DNA from: Eupeodes corollae
Lineage: Eukaryota; Arthropoda; Insecta; Diptera; Syrphidae
Direction: 5' to 3'
DNA length: 64,000 nt
Assembly: GCF_945859685.1 (NCBI RefSeq)
Contig: NC_079147.1
Span: 59,736,946-59,800,945 of the forward strand
Positions 56,011 through 64,000 of the stretch are shown here, piece after piece; within the stretch, counting starts at the first letter, position 1, and every line of letters begins with the position of its first letter. The notes under the pieces are model-generated. The model was not told the origin of the DNA and ran no database searches. It saw only the letters and a list, made by a program, of their open reading frames with translations. Both the position numbers and the translations under genes were made by a program.

Positions 56011-58509
56011 TATGATTCTACATACAAGAAATTAAAGGACACCATTTTATTTCTTTAAAATATTGCTTTAAAAACTTTAATAATTAATAAAGTGCTAAAT
56101 CCAGCAAATGAATGATGTCAAACCATAATTCTGTATTCGGAAAGTAAATTGAAAAAAAAGCAAAGAGTTTTTAAATAACGTGGGAGTCTAATTTCTCTTA
56201 AGTTCAATATGTAGACACATACATTGATATACGTGTCCTTAAAAACAAATAGAAATAAAGTAATAAATCAAAGGAAAAGAAAGGAAAGGAAAGTTGTGTT
56301 CTGACAACAATTTTATATCGCACTCACTTAAATTATAATGATGATGATATTTCTGATATGATAATAATACATTATTTAGATACATATATACATACATGCA
56401 TAATATATGTATATATATGGATATATAGAATATGTAGATTTAACGCCCATAAAAATGTCAGGCTTATGTTTTGAAGTCATTAAACAATTCAAATGCCATT
56501 AACATCACTCTGAGTGCGTGAACACGTTTTTTATATTATATCCCTTTAAGGTTTGTAAGTTTGTGCCTTTAATTACTATTCTCGTATAAAAGTTGACAGG
56601 TATTCAAGCTTTTTAGTTGATTACATTTTTTATCTCTCAACATTGTGTCAGTTTGTATGAACATAGCTATAGTTAGAATTTTAAATCAAGTAGTAAACAA
56701 AACAGAATGACTTAAAGTTTGAAGCCCTTCCTATTCCTGACTACATCACTGAACTTAAAAACACTCAAAGTTCATAAACTGGGAACACAACATTCCTGTG
56801 AAAAACACCATTGCATCGCTGTTAACGCCATCTCGCCGCCATATTTGCCACATCCGCCAACGCAACCTAAGCCACAGATGTAAAAATTTATAATTTTAAT
56901 TTGTTTTTAATATTAATGCACTTTTTTTGGATAATTATTATTATTTAAGGATATTATTACAATTATTTATAATGATTTGTTTATTTCCCGGTATTCAATA
57001 TGAAAAGTTCACCTAAAGGTTGGTATACCTGGCTGATGACGTAAATATCCATAAAACCCTGTTACACTCATTTTCATTCTCATTCCCTACCCTCTATATG
57101 CTTTTTGCCTTTAGTACCTATCACTATCACTATACGGCAGTGAGTGGGTAGGTTATAGGTAGGGTAGGTCTAGGTACTTTATATGGGGGACTATGTGCGA
57201 GCTTGATGATGAAAATAATTGAAAAGGTTTTGCACTAGTTGCATAAAAGTATCACCATGACATGGCAGTTAATTGAAGCTAATGACAGCTTTTAGCCAAA
57301 GAGACAAGAACCCACCCACCGCAAAACATATGCATAAAATCACCTTATACCGTATAGTTGTTCGTTGTAGTTGTTGTCGCCGCCGCTGCCGCCACCGTCA
57401 CCGCGGCGGCTGCCATCGACACTGCCACCAATGCCGGCCGCCTTGCAACCCACCGACAATACCGGTTCGGTTCATACACCTTATATATACACTCTATAAA
57501 TATGTATGTTTGCATTAAATTCTATCCATCATAGGTATCTATTGCATGTATACCGTTATGTAGAAAAGTAGAGGTATGGCAGAATATAGAAGCTAAGTCT
57601 GAGTGCAACGACACAAATGTTGTGGTAGACCTGCATGTTTTACGCGCCAATTGCACAAACTGTCATCAAATTTGCAAAATTCAATTGTTTCACATCGCTT
57701 CGTGTCGGTCGTCGTTCGTCGGTATACTTGGTTTTTGTAGTTGTTGTCGTTGGTTTAGTACCGCTGGATATTTCATTAGAATTTGTATTTGCGACCGAAG
57801 CGAAGATTAGATACTAGATAAATAACGAAATCATTATTTAGTCAACATTTTGAATACTTATGATTTTGTGATTTTATGCCGTATTTTTGGTTGAAAATGT
57901 TGAGGTTATTTTGGAGGAATTGAATTTAAAACATTCGAACTTATACAAGGATTGATTCTGTCAAAAATTATGATTTATGAAAGCGGTTTTCGAGTATCGT
58001 CAGATGCTTTTCCAACAAATTTTAAACATGTTGCAATTGATCTGAGAAGTTGACAACAGTCGCATCACTTGTCAACAAAATGATGTTTTTTCTTGTCTGA
58101 CCCGCAAAACAAAACAATACTTATTTAAAGGAACGAGATGTCCTATATTAAAATCTCACTTTTAAATATTTCTATAACATCACAAAAAAAAATATTCTCC
58201 TTGGAAAATTGTAAAAACAACCAAAAACGTTTTTTTTTACCCAAAAATATTTCTTAACAATAAATTGTACGATGATTTTGCAAAGTACCTATCTGTTCTA
58301 GGCACAATTTAAACCATTTCAGTATCTTACTTGGTTTCTTAAAATTCTTATCAGATATGAGTCTTTACTTGACTCCATATGAAGTTTTGAGAAAACCTTG
58401 AATTTCATAGGTAGGTAGAAATGGCAATCTTAAGGCAACCTGTGACACAAAGCGAAAGATTTATAGAGAAGCTTTATAGCGATTATGTTAGAGTCATTTT
58501 GTCGCATTG
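56011..58509. other. Low-repeat stretch with no supported gene
   Basis: No TE protein. Contains ATATAT-rich sequence near 56380-56430, GTAGGTTATAGGTAGGG-type sequence near 57147-57175, and a GC-rich GCCGCCGCTGCCGCCACC run near 57379-57400. The plus-strand frame 57273-57518 through that run is rich in Cys, Arg and His but is low-complexity translation with no finger spacing I recognise. Confidence 0.35.
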
Positions 58510-60650
58510 AGAAAAAAGATTAGGTTAGGTTTAATTAGGTCTATAATCTTTGTCTCAGATAGCTCATCAAGTTCGTGAAAGAATGCTTTTTTAAAGTATT
58601 TCATTCTAGTGTTTGCCAAAGCAGGAAATTTGCGGAGGAAATGGATTATCATTTTACTTCCTCATTGGTCACTACAGCTACGGCAATAGGTGTTGTAAGA
58701 GATACCCAACTTCTCTGCATGAACTCCTATAGGCCAATTTCCGGTACAAACCGCAACAATCCTGGCTATGTCTTGCCTTGGCATGCATAAAAGATCGTTA
58801 TCTGCATTATATCTTCCTAGATATAATGCAGTTGGGTAAATTGCTCCACCTTCGGTTTGATTCAGTTTGGTAGATAGAAAAGATTGTACCCTTCATAGCA
58901 CCAAGAGAAATGTTAACCATTTCCGCAAGTGAGCTATGAAGGGCCGATCCTTGCCCGGTCAGCCCGTTCATTTCCCACGATACCACTATGGCCCGGAACC
59001 CAGATCAGGGTGAAACCAAGGTTAATATTCAGGCTCGCACGCTCATCGCGACGTTGCTGGACCAATTTAGATGAGGATATGGCCGAGTTAATGGCTTTGA
59101 CAGCTGCCTGACTGTAAAGATAGCCGCATTTCGGTTTTTGTTTGGGTTTTGTTTAAGTATCTTACATGCCTCCCTTATTGCCAGCAGTTCAGCCTGAAAA
59201 ACGCTAGCAAAGTCAGGAAGCCTAAAGGATTTGGCTACATTTAGGGACTCAGAAAAGATCACAGAACCAACTCCGCACTCCATCTTTGAGCTGTCAGTAA
59301 AGATGGTTGTGTCGAAACCTATCGACACGATGTCATCCTCCCAATCTTCTCTCGATGGGTAAATAACCTTAAAAACCTTACTAAGGTTCAAAGTAGGAGT
59401 GCAGTAGTCAGTGTCTACCGAGATAATATCTGAGGGAATCAATTTCGTAGTGTTGCTGTGACCATAAGGTTTTGACAACCAGCTATTTGATTCCTTCAGC
59501 CTAATGACGCTGCAGGAAACTATGTATTTAATAAGGTCGATTGGTAGAAGATCCAAAATAACGTTTAAGGCGTCCGTTGGGCAAGTACGCATGGCCCCTG
59601 TGGTGCCCACGGAAGCTGTTCTCTGAACTTTCTTTAGCTTATTAATATTATAGGCTTTGCTAAGAGCAGGCCACCACACAATCGAACCATATGTTAAGAT
59701 TGGGCGTACTACGGCTGTGTACGTCCATAAAATCATCTTCGACTGAAGTCCCCACTTTTTGCCGAAAGTTTTGCTGCAGAAGTAGAAGGCAACACAGGCA
59801 TTCTTAACCCCTACTTCAATATTTAGTTTCCAGTTTAGTTTAGGGTCGAGTATAACTCCCAAATATTTTGCACTGGAAGACAATTATAGGATTTGACCGT
59901 TGAGTCGAGGTAGCGTCAAGGGCGGTACTTAAGTTTTGGTGCTAAAGAGCAACAGTTCAGTTTTACTTTGGTTAACTCCTAGTCCACAACTCGTGTCAGC
60001 TGCTAACTTTCTTCAAAGCTGACTCCGCGATTTCACTAATCACAGAGGTGTACTTTCCTGACACCAATAGCACAAAATCATCCGCATAGGCTACCGCCTT
60101 CACTCCATATCTCTCTAATTTAACGAGAATTGTATTCATGACCAGAAGCCATAGAAGAGGCGAATGGACACCACCCTGGGGTGTCCATTCCCCTACTCAC
60201 GAGTTTTGTTACGATTGTATTGCCTAGAGTGGCTCAAATCTTCCTACCACTGAGCATGGAAATAATCCATTCTAGAGTGAAGTCTTCTACACCGAACTTA
60301 ACGAGCGATTCTTCTATGGATTCGGTAAGGACGTTGTTAAAAGCACCTTCTATGTCTAGGAAGGTGGCAAGAGTTAATTCTTTATAATGGATTGCTTGTT
60401 ATACAGTACGCACTACCTCATGGAGGCAGTCTCCGTAGATTTGCCCTTAAGATAAGCATGCTGAGAGCTTTCGAGAGGTCGTCCAACTAGGATTTCTCTA
60501 ATATGAAAATCAAGAATGCGCTCCAAGGTTTTAAGCACAAAAGATGTTAAGCATATTGGTCTGAAATCCTTCGCGAATTCGTGACCTCGCCTACCCCACT
60601 TGAATTTTTTTTGGAGTTCATTTTTAGTGCTGATCTTATACATTTTCTCA
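58510..60650 (-). pseudogene. LINE with RT, RNase H and C-terminal domain, 5'-truncated
   Basis: Minus strand, right to left: KDFRPICLTSFVLKTLERIL then SSQHAYLKGKSTETA (60419-60575; early RT), decayed palm to 59890, and a 284-codon frame (59029-59883): YLGVILDPKLNWK (thumb), VVRPILTYGSIVWW, then RNase H with TIFTDSSKMECGVGSVIFSE and VFQAELLAIREACKIL. WVPGHSGIVGNERADRARIG (58962-59022) completes RNase H in another frame. HFLRKFPALANTRMKYFKKA with FFHELDELS (58565-58655) is the Cys/His-type tail, with Cys lost. The thumb to RNase H is fairly well kept. It resembles the tail at 4605-5150 in layout. I cannot settle the clade (an RNase H-bearing LOA, I or R1-like group is likely). Confidence 0.85.
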
Positions 60651-60885
60651 AATTTTAAAAATACCCGTTTGCAAAATTATTTTCATATAAATATATTTCA
60701 AAAACTTGAAATAATGGAATTGTTTTGACAAGAGATTCGTTACAAGAGCAAAACTTACTTTTACAGCATTTTGCCTTTTTCTGTTCTAAAACCGGTTAAG
60801 AAGTAATAGTGTAGCATTTCTTTCAGATTTTTTTTTGAAGACAGGTGAATTCAAACAACTTTTGAAGCTTTTTCGAATATTATGT
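60651..60885. other. AT-rich spacer
   Basis: No gene recognised. Confidence 0.4.
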
Positions 60886-61260
60886 GAAAAAGAGGCTGGG
60901 ATGCGACCCACACTGTCTGTCGATTTTTCTTCCTTAAAAGTTTGTAGGTTTTCGTGTTGGGTTTAAAAAGGTGTTAGTTGAATTATTCTTAAACATTTTA
61001 AAATTACCAACAATATTTTTCATATAAAGAATTTGTTTAGTTTGAAAATTTAGTTTTGTTTAATAGATTTTAGTAGAAAACAAACTTTTACCAATTCAAG
61101 TAGAATTTCTTAAGTTTTTGCACATTGGATGAATGAAATTAGTTTATTAAGAACTGAACATCAATTTGTATCAAATGATCGTACTATTTTTGTAGATTTT
61201 ATTTTTTTTTTATGAAAAAACGGACTGTTGGACTTTTATAAAAAAAAAACTACTGAATAA
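60886..61260. repeat. Dispersed repeat, second copy of the 23904 family
   Basis: AAAGAGGCTGGGATGCGACC, then AAAAGTTTGTAGGTTTTCGT and onward to CGGACTGT, matches 23904-24230 with moderate divergence. The tandem units of the first copy are not seen here. Confidence 0.6.
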
Positions 61261-61791
61261 AAACTCAAATGCCATAGTAAATTTATTTATTTTTTTAAAA
61301 TCGTGTGGTTATTCTTTAAATTAATTTTAAAATACAAAGTTTTTCATATTAGATAGATAGATTTATATATTCGTATTTGAATAACTTTTGATGAGCAATC
61401 ACATAGTTTACATATGCAGAGATTCAATATTAGATAAGGATATTAGATCTTTCTACTTAATCATTATTAAAATTAAAATTAAGAATTGTATGGTGATATA
61501 CATATTTGAAAGAAAGTACAAAAATAACCTTCAATATGACAAAAATATATGTAATTTTGTTATATATTTTAGTCTGCGTTAGTGACTTAATAATTTTAAT
61601 GATTAGACATAATAACAAAGGAAAGGAATTGAATAAATAAATAAATATCAATAGATATGTATACATAAATTAATTAGTTAATCAATAAATAATTTAGACC
61701 AACAATTAAAATAATAGTTATGTAAGTATTCATTCGCAAAGAAATTGGTAAATAAATAAACAAACATATAAATACATAAATATATATAATA
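61261..61791. other. AT-rich spacer rich in AAATA repeats
   Basis: No gene. AATAAATAAATAAATA-type sequence near 61633-61645 and 61751-61760. Confidence 0.45.
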
Positions 61792-62150
61792 CTAGCGACC
61801 CGTCCCGGTTTCGCACGGGTAGACATAAATAGGTACAGATATTTAAGTTATAAGCATGTTAATTAAAACGACCATTAATCACTAAATAAGAAATTAAATC
61901 TATGCTTATCTTAAGGCCTCAATGTATACTACATTGGCTGTGGTATTTAAAGGTTACAACAAAACGTATTGATTTTCGAGAGATCCTACTCAAGAAAGTG
62001 CCACATACAATCATCGGGATCCGCGGAACGTGTGCGAGCTACCAGCCGCGGGACCCATAATGATAGTTGGTACAATCACATTATCTCTTAATTCTTTGAT
62101 AAGGAAGGCAACTGGCTATTTCACTAGGGCATAAGCCGTTAAAATAACGA
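61792..62150 (-). mobile_element. Helitron 3' end with helicase C-terminal scrap
   Basis: On the minus strand the element ends ACGGGTCGCTAG followed by T: a CTRR terminus (CTAG) preceded by a hairpin (ACCCGT at 61799-61804 pairs with ACGGGT at 61816-61821), as in Helitrons, which insert between A and T. About 110-300 bases upstream the minus strand reads NVIVPTIIMGPAAGSSHTFR, LYVALS.VGSLENQ and VVYIEAL (61917-62080), like the end of the Pif1-type helicase (LYVALSRVG...NVVYPEAL). Frameshifted and internally deleted. Confidence 0.75.
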
Positions 62151-62204
62151 AAAAAAAGGGTCAGACAAGAGACCTCACAACGATGTTCAAGCGAAGTAAA
62201 TGAA

Positions 62205-63330
62205 TTTATGATGATATTATCATCTAACAATTTAAATGCTCTACGTTCAATACTATCCAAGAGGTTTAAGTAAGTTGCAGGAGCACCAGCCCAGAGGTGG
62301 GAGTTATACCAAGCTTTGGACGTATGTTAGTCTTGTAGATAACAGCCAGATCAGAAGGGTTGAAATATTTTTTGCATCGCCTAAGAAAACCCAAACATCT
62401 TGCGGCATTTTTGGCGACATCGCGTATGTGATCATTCCACAAGAAGTGGTTGTTGGCACACATACCGAGAATGTCGAGGTGTTCAGTCTATTTGATGCAA
62501 GTGCCATTCATGGATAATGGCAAGGGGGTATATCTCGCTTTAACGATACAAGACAGCTTTGGGTTTTCGAAGCATTAAATTTCACGCGTTTTTTTAATCG
62601 CCATTGAACAATGCTGTCGGAATTCAATAAGCTTATTATATTTTGTCGTTGCAGTTCCACATCCGAAGAAGAGGGATGTGAGTCTGAAAACGAATATGAA
62701 ACGCTAAGAGTCTATCGTCAGCGAAACAATGTATTGGATAAGATAAGTGTCATTAATAAAAATGAGAAAGAGTGTTGAAGATAAAACAGAGCCCTTGGGC
62801 ACAACAGCATTTATTTTATGGTTTTCAGACTTGAATCCATCCAATACTACCTATATTGAACGATCCGAAAGGTAATTACTAATCCAATGAAGCAGGGATT
62901 CATGAAAACTGAAAGCATCTAGTGCAATAATCTTACTTTCTCCAAAACGATGTAAAGATTTGCTCCACTGTTCGGTGAGATGAACCACGAGATCACCAGT
63001 GGGCCTATTGCTACGAAAGCCGTATTGCCGGTCATTAATAAGCTTTCGATCTTCAAGATATTTCTTGAGCTGATAATTAATCAGAGTTTCCATGACCTTG
63101 AAAAGAAGGGACGTAAGTGCAATCGGTCGGTAGTTAGAGGGTGAGGAAGATTCGCCTTTTTTGGGAAAAGTCTGGACAAATGCCGTTTTGCATCCGCTCG
63201 GAACGAGACCTGAGGAGTAGGACAGATAAAAAAGCTTACGCAGTGGTTTTGCCAGCGTTGAAGAACACCTCTTCAGAACAATAGCGAGGATACCATCCGG
63301 ACCAGCGGATTTTAACTAAAAATTATAGTA
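62205..63330 (-). pseudogene. CR1-like LINE RT, decayed
   Basis: Minus strand, right to left: KSAGPDGILAIVLKRC near 63265-63318, SSPSNYRPI near 63120-63150, LFKVMETLINYQLKKYLEDR then INDRQYGFRSNRPTGDLVVH (62990-63105), IIALDAFSFHESLLHWISNY (62870-62935; motif A lost), PKGSVLSSTLFLIFIND (62740-62805; motif B), FADDRLLAF near 62690-62730, WNDHIRDVAKNAARCLGFLR then RCKKYFNPSDLAVIYKTNIR (62320-62440), and LLDSIERRAFKLLDDNI near 62215-62275. It shares its plan with 55144-56010 and 44138-44560. Several frameshifts. Confidence 0.85.
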
Positions 63331-63409
63331 GTTGGCAGGAAAATGGTTAGGATATAAGTTGGTTGATCAATGCGTTATCCGAAAAATTTTATTTTAATAC
63401 AAATGAATT
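63331..63409. other. Short spacer between two LINE relics
   Basis: Nothing recognised. Confidence 0.4.
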
Positions 63410-64000
63410 ATTCAGCTTTTTAATTCCATTACACATTTTTTCAACATTCGGTCTTTCATTTAAGTCGGCTGTAGAATAATAACGAGGAAGATTAACATCA
63501 TTTTAAGCAATTTATGTTAAGATATCTGCATTTTTTTGATATTAGACTTTGCGCACCATATTTGGCAACCATACAAAAGGATTGCCTGAAAAACGATGTT
63601 TATGTTAAGCCTGTTAAAAATTATCTAATTGCTTGGAAGAAAACAAGACTTTCTTTTCTACTAAAAAAGATAGCTTGTACCTTATCAGCAATTAGTTCTA
63701 ATTTCAATTTAGAATAATACTGAGTTATTAGGTCGATTGCATGGGTTAAATTTGTCTCTATTTTGAGACCAAATTCATGCGATGAAAAAATTTCAGTATC
63801 ATCAGCAAATATAGCTAATTGACATTCAAAAAGCTTGGGAATATCAGATGTATGGATATTGTAAAGGTATTGCTCTAATACAGATCCATGTGGAACAACA
63901 AGTTCGACTTGGTGACATTTTGACGAACAGTTATTAATATAAACTCTAAAACAGATAGAACACTTTGAAAATTGTTTATGAGAATAATGTTCAATTGATC
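63410..64000 (-). pseudogene. Jockey-type LINE RT fragment at window edge
   Basis: Minus strand, right to left: VPHGSVLEQYLYNIHTSDIP (63835-63895; motif B), CQLAIFADDTEIFSSHEFGL (63765-63830; catalytic FADD kept), IDLITQYYSKLKLELIADKV then QAIFF, and a broken thumb near 63540-63590 (QSFCMVAKYGAQ, compare LLYGCPVWG). The N-terminal RT and endonuclease would lie beyond 64000. A jockey-clade member is likely from the LYNxxTSDIP...FADDTAI pattern. Confidence 0.75.

Noticed and set aside
57273..57518. Cys/His/Arg-rich plus-strand frame that could suggest a zinc finger
   Set aside because: Composition comes from a GC-rich CCGCCG-type run, and Cys/His spacing fits no finger class I know.
28524..58414. 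TAGGTAG/CTACCTA heptamers (28524, 35706, 45753, 57156, 58408) as possible Zelda-type early enhancer sites
   Set aside because: About five were noticed, while a rough estimate from base composition predicts a similar or larger number by chance in 64 kb, so there is no visible enrichment.

Overview
The window looks like heterochromatin-like or intergenic DNA from a higher dipteran (fly). The support is an AT-rich background, long A/T homopolymers, and a set of insect-type transposable elements (TEs): Ty3/Gypsy LTR, RTE-type and CR1/jockey-type LINEs, DD41D rosa-like and Tc1-like mariners, a ZMYM1-type hAT, and Helitron remains. I could not support any host protein-coding gene, rRNA or tRNA gene, or CRISPR array. 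Every convincing coding signal belongs to a TE.

Layout. 1-725: decayed rosa-like (DD41D) transposase. 3.6-4.6 kb: Helitron Pif1-like helicase remnant. 4.6-5.15 kb: LINE RNase H tail. 5.15-11.15 kb: no gene; 7.9-10.7 kb is a less AT-rich, ACGACG-rich stretch. 11.15-13.17 kb: internally deleted RTE-type LINE (copy A), facing another RTE-like 3' end. 13,609-22,503: complete Gypsy element with 1.7-kb LTRs that appear identical except for one T in a homopolymer, an ACCA target-site duplication (TSD), gag and pol in different frames, and no env. 23.6-25.2 kb: LINE scrap and a dispersed repeat with ~165-bp internal units. 25,447-26,568: best-preserved rosa-like transposase, truncated at its 3' end. 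28-31.3 kb: low-repeat sequence that may be host regulatory DNA. 32.4-33.4 kb: LINE reverse transcriptase (RT). 34.2-34.7 kb: inverted rosa-like N-terminal half. 38.3-44.1 kb: an old minus-strand LINE split by a full-length RTE-type LINE (copy B, 40,015-43,501) with a perfect 14-bp TSD and one long ORF. 46.9-48 kb: decayed LINE. 48,711-50,428: hAT element with inverted ends, near-perfect 8-bp TSD and a tRNA-like SINE head inside. 52-52.5 kb: another rosa-like relic. 53,608-55,141: Tc1 element with both inverted ends, inserted into a minus-strand CR1-like LINE (53.3-56.0 kb). 58.5-60.65 kb: LINE with RT, RNase H and terminal domain. 61.8-62.15 kb: Helitron 3' end. 62.2-64 kb: two further LINE relics.

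The elements do not form a cellular pathway. They record successive insertions. The Gypsy element and RTE copy B look young: intact long frames, clean TSDs, and for Gypsy matching LTRs. The CR1-like, hAT, Tc1, Helitron and most rosa-like copies are old and frameshifted. The most interesting points are a canonical -1 frameshift heptamer with a hairpin at the gag/pol overlap, an RTE endonuclease N-terminus that lies upstream of any ATG in its frame in two copies, and two nested insertions readable at base level. I found no evidence for a new multi-gene biological system.
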